Positions 1 to 5,562 of a stretch of 7,194 nucleotides of DNA are shown piece by piece. Position numbers and translations under genes: made by a program. Position 1 is the stretch's first letter. Every line of letters starts with the position of its first letter. Source of the DNA: Chloroflexota bacterium (lineage in GTDB: Bacteria; Chloroflexota; Dormibacteria; Dormibacterales; Dormibacteraceae); the NCBI GenBank assembly GCA_005880755.1, contig VBGV01000122.1, positions 1 through 7,194 of the forward strand, read 5' to 3'. The notes under the pieces are model-generated. The model had not been told where the DNA came from and did no database searches. It worked only from the letters and a program-made list of their open reading frames with translations.

Positions 1-241
1 CGTGGTTGACGCCCAGGACCGCAATGTCCCGCGGAGCCGCCACCCGCGCGCCTGCCAGGAAAGTCCCGTCGCCGCCCAGCGTGAGAATCAGGTCGGTCTC
101 CTTCAGGAGTTCGGCCACCATCTCCGCTTTGGCGTCGCGCTTCAGCTCGACGCCGTCGACCTGCCGTGCCCTCATCGCGCGAAACACGCTGTCGACCTCG
201 TGCTGCTCCACGCCAGACCCTCGGATGAGGCAGACCTTCAC
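1..241 (-). CDS. nadK: NAD kinase, N-terminal part (cut by window edge)
   Basis: ATP- or polyphosphate-dependent phosphorylation of NAD to NADP in the cytoplasm. Only the first 80 residues are present; the gene runs off the left edge. The N-terminus (VKVCLIRGSG) is a Rossmann-like first strand. Residues around 60-66 read GGDGTFL, the NAD-kinase signature whose Asp is the catalytic base. A later GVNH, with the next base a G, begins the usual G-x-N-x-G-x-L-G-F motif. The GTG start at 241-239 overlaps the tlyA stop as GTGA. A GGAG at 250-247, five bases upstream, supports it. The place directly after tlyA is the usual one in Gram-positive and related genomes, where recN often follows; recN is outside the window. 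Identity is firm. Confidence 0.95.
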   Translation of the reverse strand, partial: MKVCLIRGSGVEQHEVDSVFRAMRARQVDGVELKRDAKAEMVAELLKETDLILTLGGDGTFLAGARVAAPRDIAVLGVNH

Positions 242-960
242 AACTTCTCCGGCCGCAGTTGGACGAAGATCTCGCGGTTGCCCTCCGCGCCGGTGACCTC
301 GGACGGCGCTTCCGCCTTGATCGCGTATCCGATGGCCCGACAGGACTCTCGGAAGCGAGAGAGGGCGGCGTCGATCGCCTCGGGGCTGCGCACGATGCCT
401 CCCTTCCCCACCTCCGCCCTCCCGACCTCGAACTGGGGCTTGAAGAGGGCGACCACCTCGGCGTCGGGCGCCGCGCGGCGCACGGCGGGAAGCACCTTAT
501 CCAGGCTGATGAACGAAACGTCGATCACGACCAGGGTCACCGGTTCGGGAAACGATTTGAGGTCGCGGGCGTTGACGCGCTCGATCACGACGACGTGCGG
601 GTCCTGCCGCAGCCGCCAGTGCAGCAGGCCGCGACCCACATCGACCGCGTAAACCTTCGCGGCTCCTCGGCGCAGCAGTACGTCAGTGAAGCCTCCGGTC
701 GACGCCCCGATATCGGCGCAGATCCGATCTCGTGGGTCGACACCGAAGCGATCGAGCGCAGGCGCGAGCTTGAGAGCGCCGCGGCTGGCGTAACCCGGTT
801 CGGAGTCGACGGCGATCGCCGCGTCCTCGCTCACCGTGCGGTCGGGGCTGCGCACAGTCTCGCCCGCGACGCGAACCTTGCCCGCCAGGATGAGCGCCTG
901 CGCTCGCTGCCGTGACTCAGCGAGCCCGCTCTTCGTCACCAACACGTCGAGCCGAGGCAT
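238..960 (-). CDS. tlyA: TlyA family 16S/23S rRNA (cytidine-2'-O)-methyltransferase
   Basis: 240 residues, normal for TlyA. In mycobacteria the family 2'-O-methylates cytidines in 16S and 23S rRNA, and its loss gives capreomycin resistance; it is also annotated as hemolysin. Residues 1-60 form an S4-type RNA-binding domain (RLDVLVTKSGLAESRQRA). Residues 61-240 form a RrmJ/FtsJ-like SAM methyltransferase with the SAM motif DIGASTGGFT at 83-92. The K-D-K-E tetrad is visible: K64 (RGALKL), D147 (DVSF), K174 (FKPQFE) and E230 (GNREIF). The ATG at 960 is chosen because the S4 domain begins exactly there; a TTG at 1023 in the same frame would add 21 unrelated residues. No good Shine-Dalgarno precedes the ATG; a hairpin ends two bases upstream. 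The 3' end overlaps nadK by 4 bp. Confidence 0.95.
   Translation of the reverse strand: MPRLDVLVTKSGLAESRQRAQALILAGKVRVAGETVRSPDRTVSEDAAIAVDSEPGYASRGALKLAPALDRFGVDPRDRICADIGASTGGFTDVLLRRGAAKVYAVDVGRGLLHWRLRQDPHVVVIERVNARDLKSFPEPVTLVVIDVSFISLDKVLPAVRRAAPDAEVVALFKPQFEVGRAEVGKGGIVRSPEAIDAALSRFRESCRAIGYAIKAEAPSEVTGAEGNREIFVQLRPEKL
247..250 (-). promoter_or_regulatory. Ribosome binding site of nadK
   Basis: GGAG on the minus strand inside the last codons of tlyA, five bases before the GTG at 241. It decides the start: no ATG lies nearby, and this GTG gives a normal NAD-kinase N-terminus. Confidence 0.6.
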
Positions 961-962
961 CA

Positions 963-995
963 GTGGACAGGTCCGGCCGGCATGCGCCTGTCCAC
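963..995 (-). promoter_or_regulatory. Stem-loop directly before the tlyA start codon
   Basis: An exact 9-bp inverted repeat, GTGGACAGG at 995-987 and CCTGTCCAC at 971-963 in minus-strand order, encloses a 15-base loop that contains the palindrome CCGGCCGG. It fills most of the 40-base gap between the divergent PAP2 gene and tlyA, and ends two bases before the tlyA ATG. No T-run follows, so it is not a standard intrinsic terminator. It could mask the tlyA initiation region, protect processed mRNA, or be an operator. The repeat is seen directly; the function is inference. Confidence 0.45.
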
Positions 996-1000
996 CATGG

Positions 1001-1414
1001 TCAGAGGATGAGCCCGACGCCAAGACCGATCACGGCGCCGACCAGCACCTCGAACGGCGTGTGCCCCAGGAGCTCACGCAGGTGCGCCTCCTGCACGCCC
1101 CGCATGTGCACCAGGTCCTCGACGAGGCGATTCAGGACCTCGGCCTGGCGCCCCGCAGCGCGGCGCAGGCCGGCCGCGTCGTACATCACCACGAACGTGA
1201 AGATAAGGGCGATCGCGAACGGAGCGGATCCGAGCCCCGAATATTTACCGACCGCCGTGGTGAGGGCCATCACGATCGCGCTGTGGCTGCTGGGCATACC
1301 GCCCGTCTCGGCGAGGACCCTGAGGTTAAGCCGCCGCTCACGAAAGGAGGTGAGCAGGAGCTTGGCCGCCTGGGCGATCGTCCAGGCCACCAGGGGCGCG
1401 AGGAGGAACTTCAC
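1001..1414 (-). CDS. Divergent PAP2 family (DUF212) integral membrane protein
   Basis: 137 residues, matching the small DUF212 family, distant relatives of PAP2 lipid/polyprenyl phosphatases; no reaction is firmly assigned that I know of. Family hallmarks are GGMPSSHSA (38-46), YDAAGLRRAAGRQAEVLN (78-95) and ELLGHTPFEV (114-123). They resemble PAP2 motifs: K18-x6-R25 for motif I, SSH44 for motif II, and R113-x4-H118-x3-E122 for motif III with Glu in place of Asp. Hydrophobic spans lie near 3-21, 46-77 and 121-137. The start is a GTG at 1414-1412 overlapping the xseB stop as GTGA; there is no clear Shine-Dalgarno, so translational coupling is likely. In the related Firmicutes block this place holds polyprenyl synthesis genes, so a role in polyprenyl-phosphate metabolism is a guess. 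Confidence 0.9.
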   Translation of the reverse strand: MKFLLAPLVAWTIAQAAKLLLTSFRERRLNLRVLAETGGMPSSHSAIVMALTTAVGKYSGLGSAPFAIALIFTFVVMYDAAGLRRAAGRQAEVLNRLVEDLVHMRGVQEAHLRELLGHTPFEVLVGAVIGLGVGLIL

Positions 1415-1608
1415 TCGGCCAGCAATCCAGCGGTTTGCTCAGCGCGCGCTTTCAAATTGGCCAGGCGCGACTGGGCGTCGGCCAGCAGCCGGACCGCTCG
1501 TTGGTGCGCCGCGACCAGCTCCTCCAGGGGCGACGTCCCCTCCGCCAGCTTGCCCATCGTGGCTTCGAGCTCGGCGAGAAGATCGTCGAGCTCCCGGACC
1601 TGACTCAA
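1411..1608 (-). CDS. xseB: Exodeoxyribonuclease VII small subunit
   Basis: 65 residues, the usual size for XseB. It forms helices that bind the large subunit XseA to make exonuclease VII, which degrades single-stranded DNA from both ends in repair. The sequence is a charged helical hairpin: residues 7-22 (LDDLLAELEATMGKLA), the conserved turn EGTSPLEELV (23-32), and a second helix 33-65 ending RLANLKARAEQTAGLLAE. The family Gly and Leu-Glu-Glu pattern is intact. The TTG at 1608-1606 overlaps the nusB stop as TTGA; no ATG or GTG lies nearby, and the next Met is residue 18, inside the first helix. The normal partner gene xseA, usually just upstream, is not in the window. Confidence 0.88.
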   Translation of the reverse strand: MSQVRELDDLLAELEATMGKLAEGTSPLEELVAAHQRAVRLLADAQSRLANLKARAEQTAGLLAE

Positions 1609-2009
1609 GTCGCCGTTGCGGCCACCCGGCCCAGGATCCCATTGACGAACCTGCCGGATTCGTCGCCCGAGAAGGTCTTGGCCAGCTCGATGGATTCATT
1701 GATCGCCGCCTTGGTCGGCACCTTGCGGTCGATGGCGATCTCATAGACCGCGATTCGCAGGATGCTGCGGTCGACCTTCGTCATCTGGTCGAGCTTCCAG
1801 TGCTCCGACGCCTCGCTCATGATCGCGTCGAGCCGGTCGCGATTGTCGATGACCCCGTCCACGAGCTGGCGCGCAAAATTCGTGACGTCTTCGCCCGCGC
1901 CGTTCTCGGACGCGTGGTAGAGCAGCACCTCCTCCGGATCGTCTTCGGTGCCTTCGAGCTGGAAGAGAACCTTGAGCGCCAGCTCCCTGGCCTGGTGGCG
2001 CTTGCCCAA
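1605..2009 (-). CDS. nusB: Transcription antitermination factor NusB
   Basis: 134 residues, normal for NusB. With NusE (ribosomal protein S10) it binds boxA RNA and supports antitermination on rRNA operons. It is all-helical: the N-terminal Arg-rich RHQARELALKVLFQLE (4-19) is the boxA/RNA-contact region. Conserved C-terminal signatures are WKLDQMTKVDRSILRIAVYE (71-90), VPTKAAINESIELAKTFS (97-114) and GRFVNGIL (119-126). The start is a TTG at 2009-2007, nine bases after the TAG of the Asp23-like gene. That stop is in the same frame, so no earlier start is possible. The upstream region (GAGCGG) is only a weak Shine-Dalgarno. The 3' end overlaps xseB by 4 bp. Confidence 0.95.
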   Translation of the reverse strand: MGKRHQARELALKVLFQLEGTEDDPEEVLLYHASENGAGEDVTNFARQLVDGVIDNRDRLDAIMSEASEHWKLDQMTKVDRSILRIAVYEIAIDRKVPTKAAINESIELAKTFSGDESGRFVNGILGRVAATAT

Positions 2010-2018
2010 CGCCGCTCG

Positions 2019-2369
2019 CTAGCTGGCGAAGGCGACGCTCGACACGAAGACGTTCACCTCACCGACCTCCAGGCCAAGCATTCGCTCCGTCGCTTCGACG
2101 ACGTTGGCCTGCACCGCCGCGGCCGCGTCCGCGAGCTTGGCCTCCGAGTCGACGGTGATGAACACCTCGAGATGGATCGAACGATCGCCCTCGATGTGCA
2201 CACGGACGCCGCGATGCGCCGCCTGGCGTCGAACAAAATCGCCGAAATGACGTGCCGCGGCCTCGTCCATACCCTCCACACCTTCGACTTCGCATGCGGC
2301 CAAGGCTGCGATGCTCGCGATCACCTCGTTGGCCACACGGACCGCTCCCAGGGAACCGTTCTCACTCAT
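2019..2369 (-). CDS. Asp23/Gls24 (DUF322) family protein, YqhY-like
   Basis: 116 residues, typical of the short cytosolic Asp23 family. Conserved blocks are the helix IASIAALAACEVEGVEGM (17-34), the strand RSIHLEVFITVD (63-74) and the C-terminal ERMLGLEVGEVNVFV (95-109), which match the family's G-V-x-x-M and VNV patterns. There is no signal peptide and no membrane span. In Bacillus the equivalent gene yqhY also sits directly before nusB and has been tied genetically to acetyl-CoA carboxylase control; other members are cell-envelope stress proteins. Function here is therefore inferred from family and place only. The ATG at 2369 has an AGGAT about ten bases upstream. It follows the longest intergenic gap in the window (64 bases after efp), so a new transcript could begin here. 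Confidence 0.88.
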   Translation of the reverse strand: MSENGSLGAVRVANEVIASIAALAACEVEGVEGMDEAAARHFGDFVRRQAAHRGVRVHIEGDRSIHLEVFITVDSEAKLADAAAAVQANVVEATERMLGLEVGEVNVFVSSVAFAS

Positions 2370-2378
2370 AACCGACTG

Positions 2379-2384
2379 ATCCTA
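2379..2384 (-). promoter_or_regulatory. Possible -10 element or weak RBS before the Asp23-like gene
   Basis: TAGGAT on the minus strand lies in the 64-base gap after efp, ten bases or fewer before the ATG at 2369. It fits an actinobacterial-style -10 hexamer for a nearly leaderless mRNA. Its AGGA core could equally be a distant Shine-Dalgarno. I see no matching -35 at 16-18 bases. Weak. Confidence 0.2.
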
Positions 2385-2433
2385 CGCCTCAGAGTTGCGC
2401 GTGGCGGGGCGTGAACCGGTTTAGGGCCCAGCC

Positions 2434-2991
2434 TCAGGCGCGCTCCACGTAGGACTGGTCGCGAGTGTCCACCCGGATCACGTCGCCCGACTGGATGAAC
2501 AACGGCACCTGGATTGTGGTCCCCGTCTCGAGCTTCGCGGGCTTGGTCGCGCCCGAAACGGTGTCGCCCTTGAATCCGGGATCGGTCGAGACGACCTTCA
2601 GGTCGACGTTGATCGGCAGCTCGACCCCGATCAGGCGGTCCTGGTATCGCTGGAGGAAGACCGTGCTCCCTTCCTTCAAGAGGGGAAGCACGGACTCCAG
2701 CATGTCCTCGTCCACGGCCACCTGGTCGTACGTCTTGGTGTCCATGAAGTAGTGATGCGTTCCGTCGGAGTAGCTGTAGGTCGCCTCCTGGCTGTCGATG
2801 CGGACCGGTCGGTATTTGTCTCCGCTTCGGAAGCTCTGCTCGAAGTTCGAGCCGGTCAGCACGTTGCGCAGCTTGGCTTTGATCACGGCGCCGGCGCGCG
2901 CGAGCTTGATGTGCTCGACGGTGACCACGGACAGCAGCTGCCCGTCCATCTCGAACATCGTCCCGGGGCGAAAATCATTCGTTGAAATCAT
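2434..2991 (-). CDS. efp: Translation elongation factor P, Arg32 type with unusual loop
   Basis: 185 residues, full length. EF-P binds between the ribosomal P and E sites and relieves stalling at polyproline. Domain I is about 1-63, OB domain II about 65-128, and the C-terminal OB domain about 129-185 with the signature GDTVSGATKPAKLETG (142-157) and VPLFIQSGDVIRVDTR (162-177). The loop that reaches the peptidyl-transferase centre reads HIKLARAGAVIKAK (27-40). The tip is Arg32, not the Lys of the common PGKG loop, and both flanking residues are Ala where the Thermus form, as I recall it (KLGRGGA), has Gly. The ATG at 2991 overlaps the aroQ stop as ATGA. The place after aroQ and before asp23/nusB is conserved in many Gram-positive relatives. 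I see no modification-enzyme gene (epmA/epmB, earP) here. Confidence 0.96.
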   Translation of the reverse strand: MISTNDFRPGTMFEMDGQLLSVVTVEHIKLARAGAVIKAKLRNVLTGSNFEQSFRSGDKYRPVRIDSQEATYSYSDGTHHYFMDTKTYDQVAVDEDMLESVLPLLKEGSTVFLQRYQDRLIGVELPINVDLKVVSTDPGFKGDTVSGATKPAKLETGTTIQVPLFIQSGDVIRVDTRDQSYVERA

Positions 2992-3419
2992 TCTTGTTTC
3001 GCGAGAAACTCCAGTGCCAGTTCATATCCCGCAAATCCCAGTCCCGTAATCACGCCCCGCGCGGCGCGCGCGGTCACGCTTTTGGACCTGAACTCCTCGC
3101 GCGCGTGGATGTTGGAGAGGTGGACTTCCACGACGGGCAGCGCGAGCGCCTGCAGACAATCGTAGAGGGCGAGCGAGTAGTGGGACAGCGCGCCCGGGTT
3201 GATCACGATGCCGGCGGAGCCGGGCGCTTCCTTTTGCAGGAAGTCGATGATCTCGCCCTCGTGGTTGCTCTGGAAGACAGTGACCTCCAGGCCGAGCTTG
3301 CCCGCCTTGTCGCGCACGGTCTGGTTCAGGTCATCCAGCGAGCGGGTGCCGTAGATGTGCGGCTCCCGTTTGCCCAGGAGGTTGAGATTCGGTCCGTGGA
3401 CCACCACCACGCGTTTCAT
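2988..3419 (-). CDS. aroQ: 3-dehydroquinate dehydratase, type II
   Basis: 143 residues, the size of the type II (dodecameric, flavodoxin-like) enzyme that dehydrates 3-dehydroquinate to 3-dehydroshikimate. Visible active-site blocks: HGPNLNLLGKREPHIYG (8-24) with catalytic Tyr23 and Arg18; QSNHEGEIID (50-59); INPGALSHYS (73-82) with Asn74 and His80; VEVHLSNIHAREEFR (97-111) with Glu98, the catalytic His100 and Arg107. Nothing is missing. The ATG at 3419 is chosen because the first strand MKRVVVVHGPN starts there; the frame stays open upstream to 3509, but that part lies inside aroB and is not enzyme-like. ATGA overlaps join it to aroB upstream and efp downstream. Confidence 0.97.
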   Translation of the reverse strand: MKRVVVVHGPNLNLLGKREPHIYGTRSLDDLNQTVRDKAGKLGLEVTVFQSNHEGEIIDFLQKEAPGSAGIVINPGALSHYSLALYDCLQALALPVVEVHLSNIHAREEFRSKSVTARAARGVITGLGFAGYELALEFLAKQE

Positions 3420-4492
3420 GCCAGCGACCTCGTGACGACGCGGCGAACCACCGGGGCGGGCACGGTGTGCCCAATTTCGGCGTGTCCGATGCGTCGCGGC
3501 ATGACCCATGCGACCTTGCCACGCCGTGCCTTCTTGTCCAGTGCCATGGCGGCCAGCACTCGTTTGGGGTCGGCATGGGGCGGCTTGTCAGGAAGGCCGA
3601 AGGCGTCCAGCAGCTCATCCTGGGAATCGACGGTCCGCTTGCTGCACAGGTCCAGGGCCAGGGCGATGCGCGCGGCGACCCGCAGCCCGAACGCGACAGC
3701 GCGGCCGTGGGTGATGCGGAACCCGGTCGCCGCCTCCAGCGCGTGGCCTGCGGTATGACCGTAGTTGAGAATCGCGCGCGGTCCGCGGTCGCGCTCGTCC
3801 TTGGCCACGATCAGCGCCTTGGCGGCGACGCACCGGAAGACCACGCGCTCGAGCATGGCGGTGTCTCGCTCGACCAGGCGGGGACCATTTCGCTGCAGCA
3901 GGTCGAAGAGTCCTTTGTCCATGGCGACGGCGTACTTTACAACCTCGGCGAAGGCGTCCCGATAGCTCGGGACCGGAAGCGTCTCGATCGCGGAGAGGTC
4001 GGCGATCACGGCCGAGGGCTGCCAGAACGCGCCGATCGCGTTTTTCGAGCGCCGGCCGTTGACGCCGGTCTTGCCGCCGATGCTCGAGTCCACCATGGCC
4101 AGCAGCGTGGTCGGCACCGCGACCAGCCGGACGCCCCTTTGCCAGATCGCGGCCGCCAGGCCTGCAAGGTCGCCGACCGTGCCCCCGCCCACGGCGATCA
4201 CGCAGCCTCCGCGATCGATCTGCTGCCGCTCGAGAAACGTCAACACGTCCTCCAGCTGGCTCATGGACTTGGAGCGCTCGCTCGCGGGCATGGCGTGGAT
4301 GGAAGTCTTGAGGCCGGCCCTCTTGATCGCCTTCGCCACCTTCACCGCGTACGGCCTGACGTTGTGGTCGGTGACGATCGCCGCGCCGGTCGGGTCGAGG
4401 CGGGTGATGACGTTGCGCAGCTCGCGCTGCAGGTTGGTTCCGATCAGGACCGGATAGCCCCCAGTGGACGAGTCGAGGATCAGGCGGACCAA
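3416..4492 (-). CDS. aroB: 3-dehydroquinate synthase
   Basis: 358 residues, normal length. It converts DAHP to 3-dehydroquinate using NAD and a metal ion (Zn or Co). The N-terminal NAD domain carries VGGGTVGDLAG (101-111). The next block is VPTTLLAMVDSSIGGKTGVN (126-145), then EVVKYA (183-188) and LNYGHTAGHALE (242-253). Metal ligands Glu183, His246 and His262 are all present, as is the late signature MALDKKAR (316-323). One oddity: after His262 the usual HGEAV reads HGRAV (Arg264). The start is a TTG at 4492-4490 that overlaps the end of aroK by 13 bases; GAGGTG eight bases upstream supports it. The 3' end overlaps aroQ as ATGA. Its neighbours catalyse the next steps. Confidence 0.96.
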   Translation of the reverse strand: MVRLILDSSTGGYPVLIGTNLQRELRNVITRLDPTGAAIVTDHNVRPYAVKVAKAIKRAGLKTSIHAMPASERSKSMSQLEDVLTFLERQQIDRGGCVIAVGGGTVGDLAGLAAAIWQRGVRLVAVPTTLLAMVDSSIGGKTGVNGRRSKNAIGAFWQPSAVIADLSAIETLPVPSYRDAFAEVVKYAVAMDKGLFDLLQRNGPRLVERDTAMLERVVFRCVAAKALIVAKDERDRGPRAILNYGHTAGHALEAATGFRITHGRAVAFGLRVAARIALALDLCSKRTVDSQDELLDAFGLPDKPPHADPKRVLAAMALDKKARRGKVAWVMPRRIGHAEIGHTVPAPVVRRVVTRSLA

Positions 4493-4959
4493 AGCTTCAA
4501 CACCTCGTCCGCAACCACGCCCGCCTCGCGCGTGCCGTCCACGCGGTGGTCGGCCTGCTCGTAGCGCGGGCGGCGCCGGTCAAACATGGCCTCGACCTCC
4601 GACACGGTGCGGTTGGCGATCAGAGGCCGGCCGGGCAGGCGGTGGATTCGTTGCCAGATCGTCTCGAAGGGTACTTCGAGATAAACCGTGATCGCCTTCT
4701 CCGATATCAGCCGCCAGTTGTCGTCGTCCATCACCACGCCGCCGCCGAGCGCCACCACGGCCCCTGGCCGCAGCAGGCCGGGCAGCGTCTCCTTCTCGAA
4801 AGCGCGAAACGCCTCCTCGCTGTGGGTGGCGAAGATCTCCGCCACGGACATCCCCGCTTTGTCCTCGACCAGGTGGTCGAGGTCGAAAAAAGTCGCGTGG
4901 CCCCGTTGAGCCACCAGCGCGCCCACCAGCGTCTTGCCCGACCCCATGAAGCCGAGCAA
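4480..4959 (-). CDS. aroK: Shikimate kinase (start uncertain)
   Basis: ATP-dependent phosphorylation of shikimate to shikimate-3-phosphate. From the TTG at 4959 it has 159 residues, near the usual 165-175. Walker A is GFMGSGKT (3-10); DLD (26-28) holds the shikimate-binding Asp; EEAFRAFEKETL (48-59) holds the substrate Arg52. LGGGVV (71-76) is the glycine loop, and lid and adenine regions show LPGRPLI (108-114) and RPRYEQAD (130-137). The start is unclear: the frame is open upstream, but between the stop of the PH gene (4982) and the P-loop it contains no ATG or GTG. Only TTG 4959 and CTG 4965 are available near the expected place, and neither has a Shine-Dalgarno. Reinitiation after the PH stop is plausible. 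The product identity is firm; the N-terminus is not. Confidence 0.9.
   Translation of the reverse strand: MLGFMGSGKTLVGALVAQRGHATFFDLDHLVEDKAGMSVAEIFATHSEEAFRAFEKETLPGLLRPGAVVALGGGVVMDDDNWRLISEKAITVYLEVPFETIWQRIHRLPGRPLIANRTVSEVEAMFDRRRPRYEQADHRVDGTREAGVVADEVLKLWSA
4501..4510 (-). promoter_or_regulatory. Ribosome binding site of aroB
   Basis: GGACGAGGTG on the minus strand, within the last codons of aroK, with an 8-base spacer to the TTG at 4492. It decides for this non-ATG start, which yields the usual short lead-in to the YPVLIG strand. Confidence 0.55.
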
Positions 4960-4981
4960 CGCCAGGGGCTTGCGCGGGTCG

Positions 4982-5527
4982 TTAGATTCCGCTGGGATTG
5001 GAGGGGACGGGAGCCGCCGAGGGCGCCGAGGGAGCCATCCCGCCCCGCCGCTTCTCCGACTGGACGAAGACCTGGTCCCGGAACTCTCCGGGCTTGGGCA
5101 GGTGGTCGAGCACTTCGGCTCCCTGCGCGCCGGCCGCATCGACCTCCACGCGGCCGTAGCCGAGGATGCGACCGATGAGCGACTGCTTGGTCGTGCAGTC
5201 CTGGACCCGGTCGATCGGGATGATCTTCTCCTGGCGGCCGAAGACGCCGGACTCGAGCTTGATCCGCTGGTCGGTCAGGACGTAGGTGATCGACTGCCAG
5301 CGTATCCACACGACGATGAACCAGAGCAATGCGATCGCGATCACCAGCGCGCTCAGGACCTTGCGCAGGTTAGGCGTGTAGAAGCCGTAGTCGGGGCCGA
5401 GGATCGTGAAGTCGGCGACCGCGACGACGACCAGGAGGACCACCGGCACAACGGCGCTCTTGACCACTGTGATCCAGTGCGGGTGATCTTGCAGGACGAG
5501 GTTCTCGCCGGGAAGGAGCTTGCTCAT
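4982..5527 (-). CDS. Membrane-anchored bacterial PH-domain (YdbT/DUF304-like) protein
   Basis: 181 residues. Two hydrophobic spans lie near 20-42 and 56-76. A bacterial PH (bPH2) domain follows: ITYVLTDQRIKLESGVFGRQ (80-99), then IPIDRVQD (103-110), TTKQSLIGRILGYGRVEV (112-129) and a final helix. This Y-x-L-T-D-x-R-I / G-x-x-x-x-x-x-x-x-I-P-x-x-x-I pattern is the family hallmark. The last 20 residues are Pro/Ser/Ala-rich and probably disordered. The two-span hairpin places the PH domain in the cytoplasm, but its ligand is unknown. The ATG at 5527 has GGGAG eleven bases upstream. It lies 35 bases after the prepilin peptidase stop, and its stop (TAA, 4984-4982) lies inside the open frame upstream of aroK. 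No specific function can be assigned. Confidence 0.85.
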   Translation of the reverse strand: MSKLLPGENLVLQDHPHWITVVKSAVVPVVLLVVVAVADFTILGPDYGFYTPNLRKVLSALVIAIALLWFIVVWIRWQSITYVLTDQRIKLESGVFGRQEKIIPIDRVQDCTTKQSLIGRILGYGRVEVDAAGAQGAEVLDHLPKPGEFRDQVFVQSEKRRGGMAPSAPSAAPVPSNPSGI

Positions 5528-5562
5528 GGCCGGCTATTCTCCCTTTTTTGGCCCGCTTCAGC

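Noticed and set aside
963..995. Rho-independent terminator before tlyA.
   Set aside because: The hairpin is real but no T-tract follows, and the tlyA start codon comes two bases later.
238..1023. A longer TlyA starting at TTG 1023.
   Set aside because: It would add 21 residues unlike the family and overlap the PAP2-like gene by about 23 bases; the S4 domain begins exactly at the ATG at 960.
912..2414. A 500-codon open frame on the plus strand.
   Set aside because: It lies antisense to five well-supported minus-strand genes (tlyA, PAP2-like, xseB, nusB, Asp23-like). Its product is Arg/Pro/Ala-rich with no recognisable domain, as expected for the antisense of GC-rich coding DNA.
2370..2433. 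A terminator or strong promoter in the 64-base gap between efp and the Asp23-like gene.
   Set aside because: I see only short palindromes (AACCGGTT, GGGCCC), no stable hairpin with a T-run and no matched -35/-10 pair. Only the weak TAGGAT was kept at low confidence.
3467..4564. A 365-codon open frame on the plus strand opposite aroB.
   Set aside because: It mirrors aroB with a low-complexity, domain-free product. aroB carries every active-site motif, so this is a shadow.
4982..5139. An N-terminal extension of AroK reaching back to 5139, or a PH-AroK fusion.
   Set aside because: The extra residues are Arg/Ser/Pro-rich and out of frame with the PH gene, which has a normal C-terminus and stop. 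Kept only as a possibility in the start-codon finding.
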